From the NCBI RefSeq assembly GCF_010907035.1, contig NZ_QUMK01000002.1, positions 1-64,000 on the forward strand: a DNA stretch of 64,000 nt, in the 5' to 3' direction. Numbering within the stretch: the first letter of the stretch is position 1; every line of letters begins with the position of its first letter. This DNA is from Rhodopseudomonas sp. BR0M22. Its GTDB lineage: Bacteria > Pseudomonadota > Alphaproteobacteria > Rhizobiales > Xanthobacteraceae. The translations under genes were made by a program, and so were the position numbers. The notes beneath the pieces were generated by a model. It did no database searches. It was not told the origin of the DNA and worked only from the letters and a program-made list of their open reading frames with translations. Positions 27,985 through 36,296 of the stretch are shown one piece after another.

Positions 27985-29913
27985 ATGCTGACGTCGATCC
28001 GGTCGTTCACCTACCGCAATTGGCTGATCGCATTGCACGATCTGCTCGCGACGGCGGCCGCAGTGCTGCTCAGCTTCTATTTGCGGTTTGATGGTGAGAA
28101 TCTGTGGGATCGTTTGCCGCTGTTGCTGACGATTCTGCCGTACTTCGTGGGCTTCAGCTTTTTCGTCTGCTATCTGTTTCAGCTTACGACCACGAAGTGG
28201 CGCTTCATCTCGATCCCGGACCTGCTCAACATTCTGCGGGTTGCGAGCGTCCTGACGATTGCGCTGCTGGTGCTAGACTACATCTTTCTGGCGCCAAACA
28301 TGTACGGGACGTTCTTCCTCGGGAAGATGACAATCGTTCTGTATTGGTTTCTCGAGGTGTTTTTCCTCGCTGGTTCGCGCCTCGCATACCGTTACTTTCG
28401 CTATACGCGCACGCGCAACAAGGCGCGCCGGATGGATGCAGCGCCGACGCTGTTGATCGGTAAGGCCGCCGATGCCGAGGTGTTTCTGCGGGGGATCGAA
28501 AGCGGCGCGGTCAATCGGCTTTGGGCGGTCGGTATTTTGTCGCCGGCTTGCTCGGATCGGGGGCAGTCGATCAGAAGCATCCCGGTGCTCGGTGGGCTGG
28601 ATGATCTGCAAGACGTCGTGGAGGATTTTGCCGGTCGCAATAAGCCGATCCGCCATGTCGTGATGACGCCGTCCGCATTCGAGGAGGGAGCCGAGCCCGA
28701 GGCCACTCTGATGCGCGCGCGCAAGCTCGGTTTGTCGGTCAGTCGGCTTCCCTCGCTTGAGGAGAGCGGTGACTCCCCGCGGCTGGCGCCGGTCGCGGTG
28801 GAAGACCTGCTGCTTCGGCCAAGCGTGGATATCGACTATAGGCGTCTCGAGGGGCTGCTGAAGGGGAAGTCTATCGTCGTTACGGGGGGCGGAGGTTCGA
28901 TCGGCTACGAAATTTGCGACCGCGTTGCGACTTTCGGTGCTGCGCGTCTGTTGGTAATCGAGCATTCCGAGCCAGCTCTCTACGCCGCGACGGAAGCGCT
29001 GGCGGCAAGAGCCAGCAACACCAAGATCGAGGGGCGTATCGCCGACATTCGTGATCGCGACCGCATCTCGAAGCTCTTCACCGAGTTCAAGCCCGACGTC
29101 GTGTTCCACGCCGCAGCGTTGAAGCATGTACCGATCCTCGAGCGGGATTGGGGCGAGGGTGTCAAAACCAATATCTTCGGATCGGTCAATGTCGCGGAGG
29201 CCGCCCGCGCATCGGGAGCCGAGGCGATGGTGATGATTTCAACCGACAAAGCGATCGAGCCGGTGTCGATGCTCGGCCTTACCAAGCGGTTCGCCGAGTT
29301 GTATTGTCAGGCGCTTGACCGCGAACTCGCGTGCGCCTCCGGCGAAAAGCCGCCGATGCGACTGATTTCGGTGCGCTTCGGCAACGTGCTGGCGTCGAAC
29401 GGTTCGGTGGTTCCGAAGTTCAAGGCACAGATCGAAGCCGGCGGTCCGGTGACGGTGACGCACCCGGACATGGTGCGTTATTTCATGACCATTCGCGAGG
29501 CCTGCGATTTGGTCATCACGGCAGCGACCCACGCCCTGAAGTCACAACATGTCGACGCGTCGGTCTTCGTGTTGAGCATGGGCCAGCCGGTGAAGATTGT
29601 CGAATTGGCCGAGCGCATGATCCGGCTGTCTGGTCTGCAGCCGGGCTATGACATCGAGATCGTGTTCACCGGCGTCCGACCGGGAGAACGGTTGCACGAG
29701 ATCCTGTTCGCCGAGCACGAGCCCACCACCGATATCGGCATCCCCGGGATTATGGCTGCGTGTCCGAATGAGCTGCCATTGCCTACCCTGCACCAGGGGC
29801 TCGCTGCACTCGAAGCGGCCGTCGTGGCGGGGCGGCACGACGAGGTCGTGGCGATCCTGAAGGGGGCGGTGCCTGAGTTCAGGATCGAGCCGGCGCCGTC
29901 TGCGCCACTGTAG
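27985..29913 (+). CDS. WbpM/FlaA1-like nucleotide-sugar 4,6-dehydratase, membrane-bound
   Basis: Product of 642 residues. Four membrane helices in about 12-125, then a regulatory Rossmann fold, then the SDR dehydratase from about 298 (VVTGGGGSIGYEICDR). The catalytic region reads MISTDKAIEPVSMLGLTKRF: the usual Tyr of Tyr-x3-Lys is Met, as in the Ser-Met-Lys triad known for WbpM-type enzymes. By family it makes a UDP-4-keto-6-deoxy sugar from UDP-GlcNAc as the first step to O-antigen or capsule sugars such as QuiNAc or FucNAc. ATG at 27985 marks the start; the upstream frame overlaps hldE. Convergent with the WecA-like gene 15 bases on. Confidence 0.9.
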   Translation: MLTSIRSFTYRNWLIALHDLLATAAAVLLSFYLRFDGENLWDRLPLLLTILPYFVGFSFFVCYLFQLTTTKWRFISIPDLLNILRVASVLTIALLVLDYIFLAPNMYGTFFLGKMTIVLYWFLEVFFLAGSRLAYRYFRYTRTRNKARRMDAAPTLLIGKAADAEVFLRGIESGAVNRLWAVGILSPACSDRGQSIRSIPVLGGLDDLQDVVEDFAGRNKPIRHVVMTPSAFEEGAEPEATLMRARKLGLSVSRLPSLEESGDSPRLAPVAVEDLLLRPSVDIDYRRLEGLLKGKSIVVTGGGGSIGYEICDRVATFGAARLLVIEHSEPALYAATEALAARASNTKIEGRIADIRDRDRISKLFTEFKPDVVFHAAALKHVPILERDWGEGVKTNIFGSVNVAEAARASGAEAMVMISTDKAIEPVSMLGLTKRFAELYCQALDRELACASGEKPPMRLISVRFGNVLASNGSVVPKFKAQIEAGGPVTVTHPDMVRYFMTIREACDLVITAATHALKSQHVDASVFVLSMGQPVKIVELAERMIRLSGLQPGYDIEIVFTGVRPGERLHEILFAEHEPTTDIGIPGIMAACPNELPLPTLHQGLAALEAAVVAGRHDEVVAILKGAVPEFRIEPAPSAPL

Positions 29914-29928
29914 AACTGCAACAGGCGT

Positions 29929-30939
29929 TCAAGCCCTGCGGTGCGCGAACCGCATCAACAGCGTCACCACAATGGCGCCGCCCAGGGCGAGCAGCATACA
30001 ATCGGCGGCAATGGACTTAAGTGCGATCGACGCTCCAGCCAGCACAGCCAGCGCGAGGTTGGTCAGGCATACCATCCCGACGACCTCGCGTACCGAAAAC
30101 CCATTGTCGGTGGCTTTTTGATAGAAGTGCGAACGATGTGCGAGCCAGAACGGCTCGCGGCGCAGCATGCGCCGCAGCAGTGTCAGAGTGCTGTCGGCAA
30201 GGTAGTACAACGGCAGCAGCAGCGCCGCGGCGATAAACCCCTGCAGGGCGAGCTGCAGCAAACACCAGCCGAGCAAAAGTCCGATCGGCAGACTTCCGAC
30301 GTCACCGAGAAATACCTTGGCGCTCCCAGGCCGGTTGAATGGGGCAAAACCGAGCAGAGCGCCGCCGAGAGCTGCCGCCAGAAGCATCGAGGGCTGTGAC
30401 AGCGCTCCGAACAGCCCGAACACTACAAGGGCAAAAGTGACCGGCACGCCCTCTGCGACTGTCATCCAGTCGAGGCCGTCCATGAAATTGACGAGGTTGA
30501 CGAACCACAGACCTCCGATCAACAGGACGACGCGTTCGAGCCACAGCGGGAGAGCCTGGATAATTTGCTGGTCGGCGGGCATGGTGAACACCACTGCGCC
30601 GACGCACAGTGCCTGGAGAGCAAAGCGCGGAAGTACGGGGATCTGCCGGATGTCGTCGGCCGCGCCGACAATCCCGATCACGATCGCTGCGGCAAACAGA
30701 GGCATCAAAGCCAGCAACGCGGGAGCGCTCGATCCGAGAGCGAATGTGGTGACGATCAACGTCGCGGTGATGATGGCAATTCCGGCGCCTTGCGGCGTAG
30801 GGATCTTGTGAGACGACCGGGCATTCGGTCGGGCCAATGCGTAGCGCGCCAGCAGCGGCATCAGCGCCCAGGTGAGTACGGAGCAGCCTACGGCTGCGGA
30901 GATGATGGCGAGCAGCAAGACGAGATCTGGCCCGATCAT
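29929..30939 (-). CDS. Undecaprenyl-phosphate sugar-1-phosphate transferase (MraY/WecA/WbpL-like)
   Basis: Polytopic enzyme of 336 residues and about 10-11 helices that starts O-antigen on the lipid carrier. Motifs: RSSHKIPTPQGAG (after helix 1), GAADDIRQIP (Mg-binding Asp-Asp), NFMDGLDWMTVAEG, KVFLGDVGSLPIGLLLG and AHRSHFYQKAT (the HRxH loop). These place it in the WbpL/GT4 group. It probably transfers the 6-deoxy amino sugar made through the adjacent WbpM-like enzyme. It lies 54 bases after the integral membrane gene on the same strand. Confidence 0.9.
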   Translation of the reverse strand: MIGPDLVLLLAIISAAVGCSVLTWALMPLLARYALARPNARSSHKIPTPQGAGIAIITATLIVTTFALGSSAPALLALMPLFAAAIVIGIVGAADDIRQIPVLPRFALQALCVGAVVFTMPADQQIIQALPLWLERVVLLIGGLWFVNLVNFMDGLDWMTVAEGVPVTFALVVFGLFGALSQPSMLLAAALGGALLGFAPFNRPGSAKVFLGDVGSLPIGLLLGWCLLQLALQGFIAAALLLPLYYLADSTLTLLRRMLRREPFWLAHRSHFYQKATDNGFSVREVVGMVCLTNLALAVLAGASIALKSIAADCMLLALGGAIVVTLLMRFAHRRA

Positions 30940-30993
30940 TCTTTTCCCCCAGCGCGGGAACGCAATGCGCCGTTCGCGGTAGGTCGCATCGAG

Positions 30994-31953
30994 CTACTCC
31001 GGAACCTCGATGGGGGAGTCACCCTTCGCCGCCTTCTCTGCGCTTACGATCCAAATGAGGCCGCCGATGCCTCCCACGAGGAAATAAACTGCTCCGAACA
31101 GCAACGAAACAGCCACGCCGTCACCGGGGGTGAGGCCGGCGTAACCAAATGCCAATCCCATGCTGGCTTCGCGAACGCCCCAACCCGCGATTGAAATCGG
31201 GATCATGGTGATCAGCATGATCGGGGGAACGAGTTCGAGCAACAGCGCAAAACTCGCCGGCGCCTCGATCGCCCGGGCCACGCACCAAGCAATCACCACC
31301 GCCAGGATGGTAATGACCAAGGACGTGACGACGAGGATGGCTGCGCTTTTCGAGGTTGAGAGCACTTTCACGGCGACCTCGGAGCAGGCGCGCATGTGGC
31401 GAGTGGCCCAGATTCGGTCAAGCAGGCCGAACCGCAGAAAGGGCAAAGCCAGGAACACCGCACCGGCACCGAGAGCCGCGAAGTCCAGCAGCATCAATCC
31501 GAGCCGTCCGTCGGCATCTTCGATCAAACTGAGTGTCCATGGCAGCGTGACGAAGATCATCGCCGACAAGGCGATCAGGCCCATCGCGCGATCGACGAAC
31601 ACCGAATAGGTCGCCGCCCGCCAACCAGCGCCGGCTCGCGCGAGCAGCCACACCCGCACCGCGTCACCACCGATCGCCGACGGCAGCGTCTGATTGAAGA
31701 AAGCGCCGATCATCGTGTAGCGCATCGATCGGGCGGTCGTCAGGGGCGCCTCGCAGCACTCACCGATCGCCCGCCAACGCAGGGCGTTGACGAACAGTTG
31801 AAAGATCGTGGCAGCGACGGCTAACGCCAGCCAGCCGAGGCTTGTCGCGTCGATCCGAGCAGCAAGAGCGACGAAGTCGGTGTTCCGAAGAGCCAGATAA
31901 AGCAGCGCTGCTGAAACCAGGATCTTGGCTGCTGAAAGCAAAAACCGGCGCAT
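30994..31953 (-). CDS. Flippase-like membrane protein of the YbhN/UPF0104 (LPG synthase membrane domain) family
   Basis: Integral membrane protein of 319 residues with about eight helices. Family marks: FVNALRWRAI, GAFFNQTLPSAIGGDAVRVW, VFVDRAMGL and the C-terminal PISIAGWGVREASMGLAFGYAG. Members are lysylphosphatidylglycerol-synthase-like membrane domains without the catalytic half; many sit in polysaccharide clusters. Substrate unknown. It precedes the WecA-like gene on the minus strand and probably shares its transcript. Confidence 0.85.
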   Translation of the reverse strand: MRRFLLSAAKILVSAALLYLALRNTDFVALAARIDATSLGWLALAVAATIFQLFVNALRWRAIGECCEAPLTTARSMRYTMIGAFFNQTLPSAIGGDAVRVWLLARAGAGWRAATYSVFVDRAMGLIALSAMIFVTLPWTLSLIEDADGRLGLMLLDFAALGAGAVFLALPFLRFGLLDRIWATRHMRACSEVAVKVLSTSKSAAILVVTSLVITILAVVIAWCVARAIEAPASFALLLELVPPIMLITMIPISIAGWGVREASMGLAFGYAGLTPGDGVAVSLLFGAVYFLVGGIGGLIWIVSAEKAAKGDSPIEVPE

Positions 31954-32252
31954 AAGACGATAGCTCGGGTGGGTAGTTAACTGGTCGTCAGGAGCGAGCG
32001 GCGCCCGGCCATCGCGAAAGTTGCCGCCTTCGTAGGGACTTGCGCCCGATCTGGCAATAGTGCCGCGGGCGACGGGCCAGCAACTTCTGCTGATGTGCAG
32101 GGGGTGAGCGGGATCTCGGTTTCCAGCCCTCGATCCCGATCGAGGGCCGCGTCCATGCCTTCGCCGCCTGGTTTCGGGACGACCTTCGGCTGCAGCTTAT
32201 TGCGTCTAATTCGCGTCTTGGCTGATCGGTGTAATTAACTGAATCAAAACGT

Positions 32253-32273
32253 GTTTGGGAAAGTTTCCCGAAC
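32253..32273. promoter_or_regulatory. Near-perfect inverted repeat upstream of the sugar oxidoreductase gene
   Basis: GTTTGGGAAA (32253-32262) and TTTCCCGAAC (32264-32273) match as inverted arms at 9 of 10 positions around one central G, about 64 bases before the start at 32337. It could be an operator. The gap 31954-32336 also has an inverted repeat CCCTCGATC/GATCGAGGG near 32132-32151. No gene was recognised in the gap. Confidence 0.4.
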
Positions 32274-32336
32274 GTTCGCCACATCTGTGGCCGCATGGTA
32301 GGAAGCCGCACCTTCAATTTCCCAAGGCGCGATGCC

Positions 32337-33332
32337 ATGACTTCCAGCACTGAAACGGCCAAGACCCCCTCTCTCCGGATCGGCGTGATCGGCGCCGGGG
32401 TGATGGGAACCAACCACGGCCGGGTGCTGGCGGGACTGCCGGGAGTGACGCTGGTCGGGATCGTCGATCCGCTGCCGGAGCACCGCGACCGCGCGGTCGA
32501 GCTGATCGGCTGTAAGACCTTCGCAACGCTGGACGAATTGCTGCTGGCCGGGGTCGACGCGGTGACCATCGCGGCACCCACCCATCTGCATCACGACGTG
32601 GCGCTGACCTGCATCGGTCGCGGTATCCATGTCTTGGTCGAGAAGCCGATCGCCTCGACGGTGGCAGAAGGCCGCGAGATCGTCGCCGCCGCCAAGAAGG
32701 CCGGGGTCACCCTGATGGTCGGCCATGTCGAACGCTTCAATCCGGCGGTCGCAGCGATCAAGCAGGCGATTCGTGACGAGGACATCCTGTCGATCGGCAT
32801 CACCCGGGTCGGCCCGTTCCCGCCGCGGATGTCGAATGTCGGCGTCGTCATCGACCTCGCCGTCCACGACATCGACCTGATCCGCTGGTTCACCGACTCG
32901 GAAATCACCGAGGTGCAGCCGCAGCTCTCCAGCGCCATCGCCGAGCGCGAGGACATCGCGCTGCTGCAGTTTCGCACCGCTTCGGGTGTGCTCGCGCACA
33001 TCAACACAAACTGGCTGACCCCGTTCAAGGCGCGCACCGTGACGGTCGCGACCCGCGGCAAATACGTGATGGGCGACCTGCTGACCCGTCAGGTCACCGA
33101 GTGCTTCGGCTTCAAGGCGGACGGCAGCTATTCGATGCGGCATCTGCCGGTCGGGCACGACGAGCCGCTACGCGCCGAGCTGATCGCCTTCGTCAATGCG
33201 GTAAGCAGCAACGGCACGCCCGCCGTGACCGGCGAGGAGGGCGTCGCCAGCCTCGAGATCGCGATCCAGTGTCTCGATCAGCCCGCACGGCCCGCGGCGA
33301 CCGCCGCTGCGCCCCGCCGCGCGGCCGGTTAG
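32337..33332 (+). CDS. gnnA: Gfo/Idh/MocA oxidoreductase, probable UDP-GlcNAc 3-dehydrogenase (GnnA-like)
   Basis: NAD-dependent sugar dehydrogenase of 331 residues. N-terminal Rossmann fold: RIGVIGAGVMGTNHGRVLAG (about 13-32). Catalytic-region motif: GIHVLVEKPIA (Lys of EKP near 100). VGHVERFNPAV and DLAVHDIDLIRWF follow. It is immediately followed by a DegT-type aminotransferase. Such a pair oxidises and then aminates C3 of UDP-GlcNAc; in GnnA/GnnB organisms the product UDP-GlcNAc3N feeds lipid A. WbpB/WbpE is the alternative, but no WbpA or WbpD partner is seen. ATG at 32337 follows AAGGCG; 32295 is another possible start. Confidence 0.82.
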   Translation: MTSSTETAKTPSLRIGVIGAGVMGTNHGRVLAGLPGVTLVGIVDPLPEHRDRAVELIGCKTFATLDELLLAGVDAVTIAAPTHLHHDVALTCIGRGIHVLVEKPIASTVAEGREIVAAAKKAGVTLMVGHVERFNPAVAAIKQAIRDEDILSIGITRVGPFPPRMSNVGVVIDLAVHDIDLIRWFTDSEITEVQPQLSSAIAEREDIALLQFRTASGVLAHINTNWLTPFKARTVTVATRGKYVMGDLLTRQVTECFGFKADGSYSMRHLPVGHDEPLRAELIAFVNAVSSNGTPAVTGEEGVASLEIAIQCLDQPARPAATAAAPRRAAG

Positions 33333-33388
33333 CCCAACGCGCGACCGATCTTCAGCGCATTCCCGTCATCCGAACCCGGCAAGGCCCC

Positions 33389-34540
33389 ATGAATCAGCAT
33401 CTCCGCAACGACCCGGTGCCCTTCATCGATGTCGGCGCTCAGCGCCGCAGGTTGGGGGCCGGCATCGACGAGGCGGTCGGCAAGGTGCTGAACCACTGCC
33501 AGTTCCTCAACGGTCCGGAAGTGATCGAGCTGGAGGCGAAGCTCGCCGCTTTCGCCGGCGCGCGTCACGTCGTGACCTGCTCGAGCGGCACCGATGCGCT
33601 GTTGATGGTGCTGATGGCCAAGGGCATCGGTCCCGGCGACGCCGTGCTGTGCCCGTCCTTCACGTTCTGCGCAACGGGTGAAGCGGTGGCGCTGACCGGT
33701 GCGACGCCGCTGTTCGTCGATGTCGACGAGGTCACCTTCAACATCGATATCGCATCACTGAAGCGCGGTATCGGTACTGCCAAGAAGCTCGGCCTAAAGC
33801 CGCGCGCGATCATCCCGGTCGACCTGTTCGGTCAGGCCGCCGACCACACCGCGGTCGGCGCCCTTGCGGCGGATGAAGGGCTGTTCGTGCTCGACGACGC
33901 GGCGCAGGGCTTCGGCGCCAGCCATCGCGGCCAAAAGCTCGGCAGCTTCGGCCTCGCCACCGCCACCAGCTTCTTCCCGGCCAAACCGCTCGGCTGCTTC
34001 GGCGATGGCGGCGCGATCTTCACCGACGATTCCGAATTCGCCGAGGCGCTGAAGAGCGTGCGCGTCCACGGCCAGGGCAGCGACAAATACGACAACGTCC
34101 GGCTTGGCCTCACTGGCCGTCTCGACACCATCCAGGCGGCGATCCTGCTGCAGAAGCTGACGATCTTCGAAGACGAGATCGCCGCGCGCAACGTTGTTGC
34201 CGAGCGCTATTCGGCAGCATTGGCCGATGTCGTCACCGTTCCGCGGCTTGCCGAGGACTGCACCTCGGTGTGGGCGCAGTACACCATCCGGCTGCCGCAC
34301 GGCGTCGACCGCGACGGTTTTGCCGCGGCGCTGAAGGCGCAAGGCATCCCGACCGCGATCTACTATCCGAAGTCGATGCACCAGCAGACCGCGTATCGCG
34401 GCTTCCCGGTTGCCGACGGCGGCCTGCCGGTGTGCGAGCGGCTGTCGCGCGACGTCATCGCCCTGCCGATGCACGCTTATCTCGACGCGCCGACACAGGA
34501 CCGCGTCATCCACGCCGTGCGCGGCGCGCTGGGGCGGTAA
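33389..34540 (+). CDS. gnnB: DegT/DnrJ/EryC1 aminotransferase, probable UDP-3-keto-GlcNAc aminotransferase (GnnB-like)
   Basis: PLP-dependent sugar aminotransferase of 383 residues. Parts: PFIDVGAQRRRLG, HVVTCSSGTDALLMVLMA (phosphate-binding), PSFTFCATGEAVALTGATPLFVD, VLDDAAQGFGASHRGQKLGS, and the PLP lysine in SFFPAKPLGCFGDGGAIF. It starts 56 bases after the oxidoreductase gene with AAGG before ATG. The two together can form a 3-amino sugar. Rhodopseudomonas-type lipid A is known to contain 2,3-diamino-2,3-dideoxyglucose, which makes the GnnA/GnnB reading attractive; it remains an inference. Confidence 0.85.
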   Translation: MNQHLRNDPVPFIDVGAQRRRLGAGIDEAVGKVLNHCQFLNGPEVIELEAKLAAFAGARHVVTCSSGTDALLMVLMAKGIGPGDAVLCPSFTFCATGEAVALTGATPLFVDVDEVTFNIDIASLKRGIGTAKKLGLKPRAIIPVDLFGQAADHTAVGALAADEGLFVLDDAAQGFGASHRGQKLGSFGLATATSFFPAKPLGCFGDGGAIFTDDSEFAEALKSVRVHGQGSDKYDNVRLGLTGRLDTIQAAILLQKLTIFEDEIAARNVVAERYSAALADVVTVPRLAEDCTSVWAQYTIRLPHGVDRDGFAAALKAQGIPTAIYYPKSMHQQTAYRGFPVADGGLPVCERLSRDVIALPMHAYLDAPTQDRVIHAVRGALGR

Positions 34541-34578
34541 GGCACCGCCGTTCGCGTGGTCGGGCACTGAGCCTGCTC

Positions 34579-34697
34579 GTCATTCCGGGGCGCTCGCGTG
34601 AGCGAGCGAACCCGGAATCTCCTGGCTGCGGATAGGGCGCTCACACCAACCTCTGGATTCCGGGTTCGCGCGCCTGCGGCGTGCGCCCCGGAATGAC
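34579..34697. repeat. Inverted pair of REP-like elements (ATTCCGGGG type)
   Basis: Copy 1 (34579-34620) begins GTCATTCCGGGGCGCTCGCG and ends GCGAACCCGGAATCT. Copy 2 (34655-34697) is the same in inverse orientation, GGATTCCGGGTTCGCGCGCC ... GCGCCCCGGAATGAC. Each is itself an imperfect hairpin with arms ATTCCGGG/CCCGGAAT. The pair fills most of the 226-base gap between the aminotransferase gene and murJ and may act as a processing or termination structure. Confidence 0.8.
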
Positions 34698-34766
34698 GGG
34701 CGGGTAGGGCGCGCGCCGTCTTGCATTCCTGTTTTGCGCTGTCGCGACTTCCTGTAGAAGCGCCCC

Positions 34767-36296
34767 ATGCTCAAGCGCATTTTCACCGTCGGCGGCTTCA
34801 CCCTGCTGTCGCGCCTGACCGGGTTTGCCCGCGACATCATGCTGGCGGCGATCCTCGGCGCCGGTCCGGTGGCGGATGCGTTCTTCGTCGCGCTGCGGCT
34901 GCCCAACCATTTCCGGGCGATCTTTGCCGAGGGCGCGTTCAATGCCGCCTTCGTGCCGGCCTATGCGCATGTCCATGGCGAGAAGGGCGAGGCCTCCGCC
35001 AAGCTGTTCGCCGACCGCATCTTCACGCTGCTGTTTCTGTCGCAGCTGGTGCTGCTCGCCATCGCGCTCGCCTTCATGCCGCAGATGATGAGCATTCTGG
35101 CGCCGGGTTTCACCGACGATCCGGAGCAGCGCGCGCTGGCGATCGAGCTGACGCGGATCACCTTTCCATACCTGCTGCTGATCACCCTGGTGACGCTGTA
35201 CGGCGGCATCCTCAACGTGATGCAGCGCTTTGCCTCCGCCGCCGCCGCTTCGATCTTCCTCAACATCTCGATGATGGCGACGCTGGCGCTCGCCGCGTTC
35301 TTCCCGAGCGCAGGCCATGCTGCTGCTTGGGGCGTGCTGATTTCGGGCGTGCTGCAGTATCTCCTGCTCGCCGGCGATTTGTCGCTGCACGGCGGACTGC
35401 CGCGATTCTCCAAGCTGAAGCTCGACGAGGACGTCCGTGCGTTCTTCCGTGCGCTGGGGCCGGCGACAGTCGGTTCGATGGGCACCCAGATTGCGCTGTT
35501 TGCCGATACCATCATCGCGACCTTCCTGCCGGCCGGCGCGCTGTCGGCGTTGTATTATGCCGACCGGCTCAACCAGTTGCCGATCGGCGTGATCGGCATC
35601 GCGATCGGCACCGTGCTGCTGCCGGAGATGTCGCGGCAGCTCACCGCCGGCGACGATGCCGGCGCCAAGGCATCGCAGCGCCGCGCGTTCGAATTCACGC
35701 TGCTGTTCTCGGTGCCTTTCGTCGCCGCATTTCTCACCGTCCCGGACGAGATCATGCGGGCGATGTTTGCGCGCGGCGCCTTCACCCGCGCCGATGCGAT
35801 CTCGGCCGGCACCACGCTTGCTGCCTATGCGATCGCGCTGATCCCGTTCGTCTTGATCCGCAGCGCGGTGGCGCCGTTCTATGCCCGCAAGGACACTGCG
35901 ACTCCGGTGAAGGCGGCGCTCACCGGTGTCGCCACCAACGTGGTGCTGAAATTTGCCCTGATGGGCTCGCTGGCGCAGGTCGGCCTGGCGCTCGCGACCG
36001 CCGCAGGCGCCTGGATCAATCTGCTGCTGGTGATCTTCTTCTCGGTCCGCGCCGGCTACCTCGAGTTCGACCGCGAGCTGGTGCGCGCGATCCTCAAGTT
36101 CGGCATCATCGGCGTGTTGCTCGGTGCCGCGCTGTGGCTGACCGCCTGGTTCGCGCCGACGTATCTCGCATTGCTGCCCGCGCTGCGCAGCGAGGCCGCG
36201 CTGGCGCTGTTGATCGTGGTCGGCGCCGTGGTCTACGGCGCCGCGCTCCTGGTGCTGTTCGGGCCGCGCTGGATCAAGCGCCTGCTGCGCGGCTGA
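34767..36296 (+). CDS. murJ: Lipid II flippase MurJ
   Basis: Moves the peptidoglycan precursor lipid II across the inner membrane. Polytopic MOP-superfamily protein of 509 residues, about 14 helices. Diagnostic parts: LLSRLTGFARDIMLAAILGAG (N-terminal helix with conserved Arg), ADAFFVALRLPNHFRAIFAEGA and FNAAFVPAYA. ALSALYYADRLNQLPIGVIG in the middle is also typical. The stop abuts the end of the convergent carbamoyltransferase gene. Confidence 0.96.
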   Translation: MLKRIFTVGGFTLLSRLTGFARDIMLAAILGAGPVADAFFVALRLPNHFRAIFAEGAFNAAFVPAYAHVHGEKGEASAKLFADRIFTLLFLSQLVLLAIALAFMPQMMSILAPGFTDDPEQRALAIELTRITFPYLLLITLVTLYGGILNVMQRFASAAAASIFLNISMMATLALAAFFPSAGHAAAWGVLISGVLQYLLLAGDLSLHGGLPRFSKLKLDEDVRAFFRALGPATVGSMGTQIALFADTIIATFLPAGALSALYYADRLNQLPIGVIGIAIGTVLLPEMSRQLTAGDDAGAKASQRRAFEFTLLFSVPFVAAFLTVPDEIMRAMFARGAFTRADAISAGTTLAAYAIALIPFVLIRSAVAPFYARKDTATPVKAALTGVATNVVLKFALMGSLAQVGLALATAAGAWINLLLVIFFSVRAGYLEFDRELVRAILKFGIIGVLLGAALWLTAWFAPTYLALLPALRSEAALALLIVVGAVVYGAALLVLFGPRWIKRLLRG

